From positions 62,001 to 126,000 of the forward strand of contig NZ_JACOQD010000004.1 in assembly GCF_014297365.1 (NCBI RefSeq): a DNA stretch of 64,000 bases. Reading direction: 5' to 3'. Below, one piece after another: positions 34,707 through 43,536 of the stretch (positions are counted from its first letter, which is position 1; each line of letters begins with the position of its first letter). The translations under genes were made by a program, and so were the position numbers. The DNA is from Winogradskyella echinorum (lineage in GTDB: Bacteria; Bacteroidota; Bacteroidia; Flavobacteriales; Flavobacteriaceae). Under the pieces are notes generated by a model. The model was given only the letters and a program-made list of their open reading frames with translations. It did no database searches and had not been told where the DNA came from.

Positions 34707-37496
34707 TTACAATGAATAAGTCAATCTAAAAGTTACAAATCGTGGTTGAACAAATGTTTCTGAACTATATACAGAAATTGCGCCTGCACCATTGTTAATA
34801 TTAGAATCAATATTTAATAAGTTAGACGCTCTTAATGAATATTCCCATTTTGCATCTCTATCTTTTCTATATCTTAACGAAGCATTCCATGTTCTAAACG
34901 TATCAATTTGTCCGTTGCTATCTTGTTCTGTATAACTAAAGTCTGTTAAAAAAGTAACTGAATCCCAGATGTAAGCATCAAACTCTATTGATGGAGTATT
35001 TGTTACAAACTTAGTTGTATTGGTTCCTTGATCATTATTTCTAACAGTATAACCATATTTCAAACTAACATTTGGAGCTTCTCTAAAATTGGTACGTAAC
35101 TCAGGTGTAAATCCGTGTGTATAGCTTTCATTTAAAGTTCTACTTCCTTGTACAAACTGATTGCTCTTACTGTAGTTGAAGTTTCCTCTAAGACTAGCTC
35201 TTAGCTTACCAAAAGTACGTTGAACACGGCCAGAAGCTGAAAGACTTTCGTCTGCAAAGTTAGAATTAAAATATGTGCTTGTTCTAATTACATTGTCGAA
35301 ATCAGTGAGAGTTCTAATTTGATCAATGTTTTTACTATAATTAACAAATGCAAATACATTGGTGTAATTAAAGAGATTAAAGCTAAAATAACTCAAGTTT
35401 ACATTATGTGATAAAGCATTTTGTAATTCTGGATTACCATATTGAATACTATTGTAATCATTTAATACTAAACCTTGTGCTAAATTAGTTACATCTGTAA
35501 ATGAATTACGCATATTATAACGTAACGTTAGGCTTTCACTCTTTTTAAATTGAATACGTGTTTCAAAATCTGGTAGTATTCTAAAGAAATTGTCTTCGTA
35601 AGTTTCACCAAATTGTGTGTTTTTGTTTCCATAAGCATGTAATGAAAATCCTGGGGTAAATGTAAATTTACCTGTCTTCAATCTGTAATGTACACCTAAA
35701 TAAACATCGCTAAAATTATACTGAGTATCGTTTACGTTAACAAAGTCATTACCATTATCATCTTGTCCTGTAGGAGTTGGATTAACCGTAGAACCATCAT
35801 CTAAAAATTGAAAGATATTAGAATTAAAATCTTGTCTGCTTAAAATAGTACCTAGAGTTAAGTTAATATTACTCTTGGTGTTTAAGATATTATAATAATC
35901 TAGTTTAGCATCTAATTGATTAGATTTTACACGCCTTTCTTGATTTAGATTATACCCAAATTGATCTTGGTCTAGGCCTAAGCCTGCAGCAGTATTATCA
36001 AAAGCATCTCTGTTACTAGGGTCTGGATCATTATTATTTGTTGGATCGTTAACTAATTGGGCATTATAAAAAGGATCTTCGTCTTTTATTAAATGTTGAG
36101 CTTCAAAAGCAAAAATATTATTTTCATTTAGCGTGTAATAGTAATTTATATTTTGGTTTATGCTAAAAGGCTTTGCTTTGTTTAACTGATCTGTATTACC
36201 AACAACAGAAGAAAATAAGTTTTGTTTTTCTTCGTCATCAGAAATTCTAGCCAATACATCGTAATTCAATTGATTGTTAACATTTGGCTTGTAACTAGCA
36301 CTTAATTTAGCAAGGAATTGATTAGTTGCTTCTTTACCTGTTTGTGCAGTAGCTTCGTCTGGTGGAAGACCTAAAGACTCATCTTCTGGTGTACTTGGGT
36401 CATCAGCTATTTCAATATAATCTACAAAACTTTCTTCTCTTGTGTTTAGTCGACTGCTTTTATAGATTATAAAACCACTTAAGTCTAAAGCTTTATTAGG
36501 TGAATAACTAAAGTTTGTTGCCCCTAGTTTAGTGATAACTTCTTGCGCATTGGAGATATTTGTTAGACCGCTTAGTCCATTGTCACCTAAATTAATACTG
36601 GTTCCACTATTGTTACTTGGAAGCCTAAACCCACCACCAAAATTTCGTATATCTCTGTTAGTTAAAGCGACTTCACCAATATTATTAAAATCACCAATTA
36701 GGTTGATACTGTATTTAGGACTGTAATAAAATAATTTTGGTTGTGCTAAATATAGCTCATCATTTGGGGAAGGAGCTACACCACCACCAACGGTAACATC
36801 ACCAAACCAGAAGTTTTCTTTTCCTTCTTTAAGCTTAATGTTTATTGCCACATTATCTTGGTTGTTTTGTACACCACTTAATTGACCAACTTCAGCATAA
36901 TTACGTAATACTTGTATTTTATCTACGGCATTTGAAGGGATGTTTTTTGTTGCTAATTTAGTATCTCCATCGAAAAAATCCTTACCATTTACCATCAATT
37001 TGCTTACCTCTTTTCCTTCAACTTCTATTTTACCATCTGCATTAATTTCTACTCCTGGTAACTTTTCTAGGACATCTTCTAATTTTCGTTCTGAGCCATT
37101 TTTAAAAGAATCTGCATTATAGATCAAAGTATCTCCTTTTATAGTTACTGGCATATCATAAGTCAGTTCTACGGCATCTAAAGAATTATCTGGTAATAAT
37201 GTAAAATCTTTATTAATATCTACTTCTTGAGTTGTTATAATCTCTTCTTTGGTTTTTAGGCCAATGTAGCTTACTTGTATTTTATATTTACCGTTTTTTC
37301 CTAGAGACAATACATATTTACCTTGTTCATTAGTAGTAGCAAAAGATTCTAATGCCTTTGTATCTTCATTAATAGCAATAATATTGGCAAGTTCTAAAGG
37401 CGCACCTATACTGTCTTTTACAACACCTTGCATCTTAATTTGAGCAAAGGAACTTCCTGCAACTACTAAGCATAGTAGTATTAATAATTTTTTCAT
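34707..37496 (-). CDS. TonB-dependent-receptor-like outer-membrane barrel protein
   Basis: 929 residues. Signal peptide ~1-19 (VAGSSFAQ), then a CarboxypepD_reg domain (~22-100: MQGVVKDSIGAPLELANI). A plug-like domain follows: NADSFKNGSERKLEDVLEKLPGVEINADGKIEVEGKEVSKLMVNGKDFF, the stretch typical of the 'outer membrane beta-barrel family' group. A long barrel ends in FVQPRFVTFRLTYSL. It lacks an obvious SusD partner. Three GLPGLI genes are immediately upstream on the same strand, and a two-component system is divergent from the operon head. The ligand or exported cargo is unknown. A hairpin (ACTTAGTCTTCACTAAGT) lies ~30 nt before its start. Confidence 0.88.
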   Translation of the reverse strand: MKKLLILLCLVVAGSSFAQIKMQGVVKDSIGAPLELANIIAINEDTKALESFATTNEQGKYVLSLGKNGKYKIQVSYIGLKTKEEIITTQEVDINKDFTLLPDNSLDAVELTYDMPVTIKGDTLIYNADSFKNGSERKLEDVLEKLPGVEINADGKIEVEGKEVSKLMVNGKDFFDGDTKLATKNIPSNAVDKIQVLRNYAEVGQLSGVQNNQDNVAINIKLKEGKENFWFGDVTVGGGVAPSPNDELYLAQPKLFYYSPKYSINLIGDFNNIGEVALTNRDIRNFGGGFRLPSNNSGTSINLGDNGLSGLTNISNAQEVITKLGATNFSYSPNKALDLSGFIIYKSSRLNTREESFVDYIEIADDPSTPEDESLGLPPDEATAQTGKEATNQFLAKLSASYKPNVNNQLNYDVLARISDDEEKQNLFSSVVGNTDQLNKAKPFSINQNINYYYTLNENNIFAFEAQHLIKDEDPFYNAQLVNDPTNNNDPDPSNRDAFDNTAAGLGLDQDQFGYNLNQERRVKSNQLDAKLDYYNILNTKSNINLTLGTILSRQDFNSNIFQFLDDGSTVNPTPTGQDDNGNDFVNVNDTQYNFSDVYLGVHYRLKTGKFTFTPGFSLHAYGNKNTQFGETYEDNFFRILPDFETRIQFKKSESLTLRYNMRNSFTDVTNLAQGLVLNDYNSIQYGNPELQNALSHNVNLSYFSFNLFNYTNVFAFVNYSKNIDQIRTLTDFDNVIRTSTYFNSNFADESLSASGRVQRTFGKLRASLRGNFNYSKSNQFVQGSRTLNESYTHGFTPELRTNFREAPNVSLKYGYTVRNNDQGTNTTKFVTNTPSIEFDAYIWDSVTFLTDFSYTEQDSNGQIDTFRTWNASLRYRKDRDAKWEYSLRASNLLNIDSNINNGAGAISVYSSETFVQPRFVTFRLTYSL

Positions 37497-37597
37497 CTGT
37501 AACTGTTTGGTTTATTAGATTGGTTATACTTAGTGAAGACTAAGTAAAGTTTTAAGAGGCTTTAAGGATTTTAAAACCTCTTTATTAAATTTAAGTC

Positions 37598-38512
37598 TTA
37601 ATTTCTACGACCTCCGCCACGGCCTCCACGACCACGACCACCATACATCTCTTGCATTTCTTTCATTTTCTTGGCAATGATTTCAGCATACTCTTTTTGA
37701 GTTACTTCATCACCTTTTTTTGGTTTGTCAATATCTTCTTTTTCTTCAGGATTCATTACAATTTTAGTACAAAGTATAGTAGTTCGGTCTGCATTAACTT
37801 CTAATATTAAACCAGGTAAACCCCAATAATCACCAGGTCCTTGGTTAATTGGTATTTGTGGTGTGTACCAAGCTACAACTTCTATGGTTTTTGGAATCTC
37901 TAGTTCATCTAATGTATTATTAGAATCTGTATCAGCTTTTTCTCCTGTTTTTGTAGAATCTTTAGCTTTATCGTTTTCTTTCTTTTGATCATTGTCTCTT
38001 CCTCGTCTTCTAAAGCTAGTAAAATCTGACTCGTCTATAGCTTTAGTAGCTGTGGCTTTAAAAACAGTATACTGACCAATTTGTTTTGTTTCAGTGCCCA
38101 TTTTCCACTCAAGGTCTTTGAGCTCATCTTTTATTAAAAACTGTTTGCCAAAAAACTCTTGTTCTTGTAATGCTTCCTTAGATTTTACGTTTTTGTATTG
38201 AGGACCTCCAGTCATAGAGCCAAAACCTCTAAATCCTCGACCTCCGCCTGGTGCTTCTAATTTTTCCTCTTCTTTGTAAATAGACTCTTCTTTGTTAAAA
38301 GTTAGTACGTATTGCTTTTCTAAAAAGCTTTTCATACGATCTTGCATTCTCTTTTTTTGCTCAGCACTCATTTGTCCACCACCAAATTGATCCATATCTA
38401 TTGTTGTTTTAGACATGTAATAAGCTTTGCCTTGAAAATCTTGAGCAAAAGCTATAGAACTAAAGCATATAGTAAAAAGTAATAATGCGAGTTTTGAAAC
38501 TGATTTCTTCAT
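37598..38512 (-). CDS. GLPGLI family protein (copy 1)
   Basis: 304 residues. Signal peptide ~1-23 (SSIAFAQ), then FQGKAYYMSKTTIDM, LTFNKEESIYKEEEKL and the family name motif YWGLPGLILEV in its usual setting AWYTPQIPINQGPGDYWG. TTILCTKIVMNPEEK and a KKGDEVTQKEYAEI block follow. A charged, low-complexity insert (~175-205, KKENDKAKDSTKTGEKAD) splits the middle. The C-terminus is a Gly/Arg tail (GGRGRGGRGGGRRN). The family is beta-rich and periplasmic or outer-membrane associated; its function is not known. It is one of three consecutive copies 93-118 nt apart, upstream of the barrel gene. Confidence 0.9.
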   Translation of the reverse strand: MKKSVSKLALLLFTICFSSIAFAQDFQGKAYYMSKTTIDMDQFGGGQMSAEQKKRMQDRMKSFLEKQYVLTFNKEESIYKEEEKLEAPGGGRGFRGFGSMTGGPQYKNVKSKEALQEQEFFGKQFLIKDELKDLEWKMGTETKQIGQYTVFKATATKAIDESDFTSFRRRGRDNDQKKENDKAKDSTKTGEKADTDSNNTLDELEIPKTIEVVAWYTPQIPINQGPGDYWGLPGLILEVNADRTTILCTKIVMNPEEKEDIDKPKKGDEVTQKEYAEIIAKKMKEMQEMYGGRGRGGRGGGRRN

Positions 38513-38605
38513 CTTTATAGTTGAATGTTAATTTGTTTTGTTGAGAGTAAGACTCCAAAGATGATAGAAAGTTAAATTGACTTTAGTTAAACTTATGTTA
38601 ATAAA

Positions 38606-39463
38606 TTAACCTCGTCGTCTACCACGATTGTTGCGGAATTCTTGCATTTTTTCAACAACAGTATTTTGATACTCTTTTTTGGTAACAATCTTTCCTTTTG
38701 CTGGTGCCTCAATCTCAGCTTTTTCTGCAGGATTTAATATTATTTTAGAGCATAGCATTGTAGTATTACCAGCACTAACTTCTAAAATTAATCCAGGCAG
38801 TCCCCAATATTCTAGCGGACCATGACCAACAGGTATTTGCGGTGTGTACCAAGCTTCTACTTCGGTAAAATCAATTGGTTTAGTGTTTTCAATTTTAACA
38901 CCATTAGAATCTGCTTTTTTCTCATTTACATTTCTCAATCTATCCCATGAAAAATTATACCATGTTAGTTCTTTTGTTGGGATGGAAGCTGTTGCCTTAA
39001 AACAAGTATATTTTCCAATTTCCTTAGTTTCTGAACCTAGATTCCATTTTATAGCTTGCAGTTGATCTTTAACTAAAAATTGTTTTCCGTAAAATTCTTG
39101 ACTCTGAATCTGCGAATTTATTTTTACATTTTTATATTGTTTGCCAGGTGCAAAGTTTTTTCCCCAAGAATCAGTAGCACCAGAAATAGCATCTAATTTC
39201 TCATCTTCATAAAATATTGATTCTTCTTTATTAAAATTAAGAATATATTCCTTTTCGAGTCTGTTTTTCATTCGAGCTTCAATTTGTTTCTTTTGCTCTT
39301 CACTTAATCTTGCTCCCCAATTACCAAGTTCCATTTTCGATTTAGAAATATAAATGGCTTGCCCTTGAAATTCTTGATCATCTCGATTTTTAATTTGATA
39401 TGAATTTGTGGAAAATAAAACTATAAATGTTAGAACACTTATTTTTAATAAAATTGTTTTCAT
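38606..39463 (-). CDS. GLPGLI family protein (copy 2)
   Basis: 285 residues. A short hydrophobic signal (ISVLTFIVLFSTNS) precedes FQGQAIYISKSKMEL, LNFNKEESIFYEDEKLD and AWYTPQIPVGHGPLEYWGLPGLILEV. The AGNTTMLCSKIILNPAEK and KGKIVTKKEYQNTVVEKMQ blocks match copy 1 closely, and the end is again basic (NNRGRRRG). It lacks the charged middle insert of copy 1, so this insert is a variable feature. Copies 1 and 2 look like recent relatives. Function unknown. A large imperfect palindrome (39471-39497) lies just upstream of its start. Confidence 0.9.
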   Translation of the reverse strand: MKTILLKISVLTFIVLFSTNSYQIKNRDDQEFQGQAIYISKSKMELGNWGARLSEEQKKQIEARMKNRLEKEYILNFNKEESIFYEDEKLDAISGATDSWGKNFAPGKQYKNVKINSQIQSQEFYGKQFLVKDQLQAIKWNLGSETKEIGKYTCFKATASIPTKELTWYNFSWDRLRNVNEKKADSNGVKIENTKPIDFTEVEAWYTPQIPVGHGPLEYWGLPGLILEVSAGNTTMLCSKIILNPAEKAEIEAPAKGKIVTKKEYQNTVVEKMQEFRNNRGRRRG

Positions 39464-39581
39464 GGCTTAGTTAGTTTTGTTTAACAAAATTAACTAAAAA
39501 TTAAACAAAATTATTTAGTTTATTAAAATATTAACACTAAGTGTTTTATTTTCAGCTTTCTAAAAGGTATATATGAAATAG

Positions 39582-40451
39582 TTAGCCACCAATTCTAATT
39601 TCAATGCTTTCACCATTTCTACTACCTTTTCTAGGTGCATAACGTTCCATCATTTCCTTTGTTTTTTTCTCCATAATTTCGTCGTACTTTTTTTGGTTAA
39701 CAGTTTTACCCTTAGTAGGTTCTTCAATAGAAATTTTCTCTTCAGGATTTAATACAATTTTGCTACAGATTATGGTGAGTTTACCATCATGAATTTCTAA
39801 AATTAATCCTGGTAAACCTTGGTACATTGCTGGACCATTGTTTACAGGAACTTGAGGTGTATACCAAGCAGTAACAGTTCGCTCAATCATTTCAGGTTCT
39901 TTATCCTCTCCTTTTTCTTCTTCATCTTTTATGGTTGTAACGCTATTAGAAAATGATCTAGGCTTTTCCACCATTTTAGTATAGGTGGCCTTATAACATT
40001 GATATTCGCCTATATATTTAGTATCTGCCTCTAGTTTCCAATCTATTTTTTCGAGGTCATCTTTTACTAAAAAGAGTTTGCCCATAGTATCTTTATGGTC
40101 TGCATAACGTTGGTCTTTTGTGTTTTTATATAACACATCAGTTCCGCCTCCACCTCCAAAAGATACTATCTGAAATTCACCTCCCATACCAGTTTGTGGT
40201 TTATCTAAACTAACTTCTTCTTTATACAAGGACTCTTCTTTATTAAAGGTAAGATTGTATGTTTTTTGAAATTGTTTTTTCATCATTTCTATCATCTTGG
40301 TTTGCATCTCATTATTTACTTGAGTGCTATCCATTTTAATATCAATTTTACGTTGTGTTTTGTAGGTTGCTACTCCCTGGAAATCTTGAGCTGACGTCGT
40401 AATTGTTATCAAAAGTAACATTATTACCAAATGTGTTTTGTACTTATTCAT
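39582..40451 (-). CDS. GLPGLI family protein (copy 3)
   Basis: 289 residues with signal peptide ~1-21 (ITTSAQ). It opens FQGVATYKTQRKIDIKMD, then LTFNKEESLYKEEVSLD, a Gly-rich loop, VTAWYTPQVPVNNGPAMYQGLPGLILEI and DGKLTIICSKIVLNPEEKISIEEPTKGK. The tail is APRKGSRNGESIEIRIGG, less Arg-rich than the others. It is the most divergent of the three. It begins 12 nt after the DUF6624 lipoprotein gene, so the two should share a transcript led from the intergenic region with the two-component system. Function unknown. Confidence 0.9.
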   Translation of the reverse strand: MNKYKTHLVIMLLLITITTSAQDFQGVATYKTQRKIDIKMDSTQVNNEMQTKMIEMMKKQFQKTYNLTFNKEESLYKEEVSLDKPQTGMGGEFQIVSFGGGGGTDVLYKNTKDQRYADHKDTMGKLFLVKDDLEKIDWKLEADTKYIGEYQCYKATYTKMVEKPRSFSNSVTTIKDEEEKGEDKEPEMIERTVTAWYTPQVPVNNGPAMYQGLPGLILEIHDGKLTIICSKIVLNPEEKISIEEPTKGKTVNQKKYDEIMEKKTKEMMERYAPRKGSRNGESIEIRIGG

Positions 40452-40463
40452 AATTGATTTGTG

Positions 40464-41141
40464 TTATTTATTTGTTCGATATTCTCCTTTTTTTAATGCC
40501 AATAAACCTATTTTTTTTCTTTCAAAATTGGTGCTGTCTATATTTTCTATAATCGGTGGCGCTATCGTATTTGTCTTACTATCATATTCATCTCCTGTAC
40601 CATACAGTTGATGTTTTCCAAATGCTTTTTTTCTCATGTTATCTACATACATGGCATATTTTATAGGTTCCATTCTTTTTGCCTGTACTTCTTTCAATAG
40701 AATATCTTGCATCTTCACAATAGTCTTTTTGGGTGTATGAAATAAAAATACCATTGGATCAACCATTGAATCTAGTTGGGTTTTGCTAAGCCATCCATAA
40801 TCTACAACTATTTCATAAAGGCGATTAGTATTGTCTAAATCAATCTTATTTTGGATATTCCATAAAGAGTCTTTTTGTTGCTTTGAAAGTTCAGATTTAT
40901 GTGATTGCTTAAATGCAATATAGTTTTCGGTTGTTAATTCATTCAAACTATCTATTAGTTTTTTGTCTAATGATCCTGCTGAAAGAAAGGATCTATTATA
41001 CTGATCTTTTTGTAACATGTCTTGTAACTCAGAAATCAATTCTTGTTTTTTAAGATCGGTTAAAGGTTCTTTAGTTTTTGAATTACTTGAACAAGACAAA
41101 ATGGTACTTAACAAAATTGTCACTAAAATTATATTTTTCAT
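40464..41141 (-). CDS. DUF6624-like lipoprotein
   Basis: 225 residues. Lipoprotein signal ends ILSTILSCSS (lipobox Cys ~17). The body is helical, with a central YGWLSKTQLDSMVDPMVFLFHTPKKTIVKMQDILLKEVQAKRMEP and QLYGTGDEY region that resembles the DUF6624 family, whose role is unknown. It is the first gene of the GLPGLI operon, 12 nt before copy 3, and is divergent from the sensor kinase gene across 125 nt. It may be a regulator-facing or envelope component. The assignment rests on recognised sequence style rather than a database match. Confidence 0.7.
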   Translation of the reverse strand: MKNIILVTILLSTILSCSSNSKTKEPLTDLKKQELISELQDMLQKDQYNRSFLSAGSLDKKLIDSLNELTTENYIAFKQSHKSELSKQQKDSLWNIQNKIDLDNTNRLYEIVVDYGWLSKTQLDSMVDPMVFLFHTPKKTIVKMQDILLKEVQAKRMEPIKYAMYVDNMRKKAFGKHQLYGTGDEYDSKTNTIAPPIIENIDSTNFERKKIGLLALKKGEYRTNK

Positions 41142-41208
41142 AAAATCAATTTTTGGTATTTGTTGTTTTTCAAATATCCAAAATCAAATGCATTACAAAT
41201 GTTATCTT

Positions 41209-41226
41209 GTGTTAACGTGTGTTAAC
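41209..41226. promoter_or_regulatory. Two GTGTTAAC direct repeats, candidate response-regulator site
   Basis: GTGTTAAC occurs at 41209-41216 and again at 41219-41226, exactly 10 bp apart, about one helical turn. OmpR-type regulators bind such tandem boxes. A near copy, GTTTTAAC, is at 41243-41250. They lie between the divergent DUF6624/GLPGLI operon and the kinase/regulator pair. Confidence 0.55.
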
Positions 41227-41254
41227 CAATTATGACGAATAGGTTTTAACACCC

Positions 41255-41262
41255 TATATTTG
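41255..41262 (+). promoter_or_regulatory. Bacteroidota -7 promoter box (TATATTTG) for the kinase gene
   Basis: An exact TAnnTTTG match ends 4 nt before the kinase ATG. No -33 TTG is at normal distance. It predicts a leaderless or nearly leaderless message and possible dependence on an activator bound at 41209-41226. Confidence 0.5.
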
Positions 41263-41266
41263 ATAT

Positions 41267-42802
41267 ATGACCATTAAAAACATTAATTGGATTTTATATA
41301 GTATTGCTGTTACGATCATAATTACTATTGCTGTGCAGTTCTACTGGAATTATAAAAATTATCAAAGCAATAAGCAACGTGTTACAAATGAGATACAATT
41401 TAGTTTAGATAATGCTCTAGAGGAATATTATGCTGAAATTGCTAAGACTGATTTTTTAACAATAATCAATACTGATTCAGATACAGCTATTTGGCAAAAT
41501 AGCTTAAAAGATACAATTGAAAGTCAGTATACTACTATCAATAAGAAAACAACGATAAAAAATGATTCTATTTTATTTAGTATAAAACACGAACTAAATG
41601 AACAGTTAATTTCAGAAAATAAAGAACCAATAGACAGTATTATTGGTTATACACAATTTAGCGAGCCTAACAAAGGTTTCCATTTAGAATATGGTAAAAA
41701 CATTAGTGATGTTCAAGTCTTAAAAGGCAAAAAGGCTTTTGATAGTTTAAAAGTTTTACAGAGAAAAATTGGATCAATTCTTATTTCTATAGATCGAGAT
41801 ACATTAGAATATAGTAAGATTGATTCTCTAATAGACATTCAATTTAAACAAAAAGATATTTCAGCCCGTTATTCGTTAATGCACTTAGAGGGAGATTCAA
41901 TAGTGCATCAATCTAATAAAAAATTAGATTCTCAATCCGCTTTATCAGTCGTTTCAAAATCTACCTATTTAAAATCTAACGAAAGCATAAGGCTGCAATT
42001 TGAAAACCCATTTAACGATGCAATGAGGTTGAGTTTTTCTGGTATTATAATATCATTTTTACTTTCTATTGCTATTATATCTTGTTTATTTTATCTGCTC
42101 AAAATAATAAAGCACCAAAAACAATTAGCCGAAGTGAAGAACGACCTTATAAGCAATATTACACACGAGTTTAAAACACCAATTGCTACCATTGGTGTGG
42201 CATTAGAGAGTATTAATAGTTTTAATGCCATTGAAGATAAGGAGAAGACAAAAAAATATATTCATATGTCTTCTCAGCAATTAGGAAAACTAAATGTTAT
42301 GGTTGAGAAATTATTAGAAACCGCAACTTTAGATAGTGATAATTTAGAACTGAATAAAGAACCTATTGATGTAGTAGCATTGGTTAATGCTTTGGTAAAT
42401 CGATATAAAATTCAATTTCGGGAGAAAGTATTTAATTTAAGCTTCAAGGTTGAAAGTTTAGAGGCTTATGTTGATGTCTTTCATTTTGAAAACGCTTTAA
42501 ATAATATTTTAGATAATGCAGTTAAATATGGTGGAAACATTATTTCTATAGATTTAATTCCAAAAGCAAATATGTTTAATGTCTTAATTTCAGATAATGG
42601 TAATTCATTAACCAAAGGTAATAAAGAACGCATTTTCGAAAAATTTTATCGCGTACCAAAAGGGAATACTCACGATGTTAAAGGATTTGGAATTGGACTT
42701 TACTATACAAAGACTATTATTGATAAACATAATGGCTCAATAGCATTAGATTTAAATAAAAATGTAACGACCTTTAAAATTACGCTTCCAAATGGCAGAT
42801 AG
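41267..42802 (+). CDS. Sensor histidine kinase
   Basis: 511 residues. Membrane helices at ~9-28 and ~255-280 enclose a ~225-residue periplasmic sensor domain of no family I recognise. The phosphoacceptor His is near residue 300 in SNITHEFKTPIAT (HisKA). The ATPase domain has NNILDNAVKYGG (N box), SDNGNSL (a degenerate G1), RIFEKFYRVPKG and KGFGIGLYYTKTI (G2). It should phosphorylate the regulator encoded by the next gene, which overlaps it by 11 nt. Its divergence from the GLPGLI/DUF6624 operon suggests that envelope system is the target. Confidence 0.92.
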   Translation: MTIKNINWILYSIAVTIIITIAVQFYWNYKNYQSNKQRVTNEIQFSLDNALEEYYAEIAKTDFLTIINTDSDTAIWQNSLKDTIESQYTTINKKTTIKNDSILFSIKHELNEQLISENKEPIDSIIGYTQFSEPNKGFHLEYGKNISDVQVLKGKKAFDSLKVLQRKIGSILISIDRDTLEYSKIDSLIDIQFKQKDISARYSLMHLEGDSIVHQSNKKLDSQSALSVVSKSTYLKSNESIRLQFENPFNDAMRLSFSGIIISFLLSIAIISCLFYLLKIIKHQKQLAEVKNDLISNITHEFKTPIATIGVALESINSFNAIEDKEKTKKYIHMSSQQLGKLNVMVEKLLETATLDSDNLELNKEPIDVVALVNALVNRYKIQFREKVFNLSFKVESLEAYVDVFHFENALNNILDNAVKYGGNIISIDLIPKANMFNVLISDNGNSLTKGNKERIFEKFYRVPKGNTHDVKGFGIGLYYTKTIIDKHNGSIALDLNKNVTTFKITLPNGR

Positions 42803-43475
42803 CATAAAATTAGTATTAGCTGAAGATGAAGCAGCATTAGGACAAATTATAAAAGAGAGTCTCGAAACCAGAAATTTTGAGGTTATTTTGTGTGATAATG
42901 GTGAAAAAGCATTTGAGGCTTATAATTCTCAATCACCAGAAATATTGGTTTTAGATGTAATGATGCCAAAAAAGGATGGTTTTACTTTAGCAAAAGAAAT
43001 AAGGGCTATTGATGATACAATTCCGATTATATTTTTAACTGCAAAATCACAAACAGCAGATGTTGTTGAAGGTTTTTCTATCGGTGGAAACGACTACCTT
43101 AAAAAACCTTTTAGCATGGAAGAACTTATTGTTAGAATACATAATCTTATTAGTAGAACTCAGGTGCAAAAAACATCTAAAATTTTAGAAATAGGTAATT
43201 ATACTTTCAATTTTCCTAAACAAAACTTACAGTTTAAAAATGAAGAAGTTTTACAATTAACTCACAGAGAAGCACATCTATTATTTCATTTAATAAAAAA
43301 TAAAAATCGGGTTTTAGATCGCTCTTTAATACTCAACAAACTTTGGGGAACAGATGACTTCTTTTCTGCAAGAAGTATGGATGTCTTTATTTCTAAACTA
43401 CGCAAAAAGCTTAGGAAAGATGAAAGTGTTCAAATTATAAATGTTCGCGGATTTGGTTATAAATTAATTGTGTAG
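42792..43475 (+). CDS. OmpR/PhoB-type response regulator
   Basis: 227 residues. The receiver domain has the acidic pocket Glu11/Asp12, the phosphoacceptor Asp55 in VLDVMMP, Thr83 and Lys105 in LKKPF. The C-terminal winged helix shows LTHREAHLLFHLIKNKNRV, RSMDVFISKLRKKL and INVRGFGYKLIV. It overlaps the kinase gene by 11 nt, a sign of translational coupling. The GTGTTAAC tandem boxes upstream of the kinase are a candidate binding site, so the pair may be autoregulated and control the divergent GLPGLI operon. Confidence 0.94.
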   Translation: MADSIKLVLAEDEAALGQIIKESLETRNFEVILCDNGEKAFEAYNSQSPEILVLDVMMPKKDGFTLAKEIRAIDDTIPIIFLTAKSQTADVVEGFSIGGNDYLKKPFSMEELIVRIHNLISRTQVQKTSKILEIGNYTFNFPKQNLQFKNEEVLQLTHREAHLLFHLIKNKNRVLDRSLILNKLWGTDDFFSARSMDVFISKLRKKLRKDESVQIINVRGFGYKLIV

Positions 43476-43536
43476 AGAAATATTGAAGCTACACCTATAT
43501 TTATATTGGTGCAATTTTTGTATTTTTCTAGTTCGT

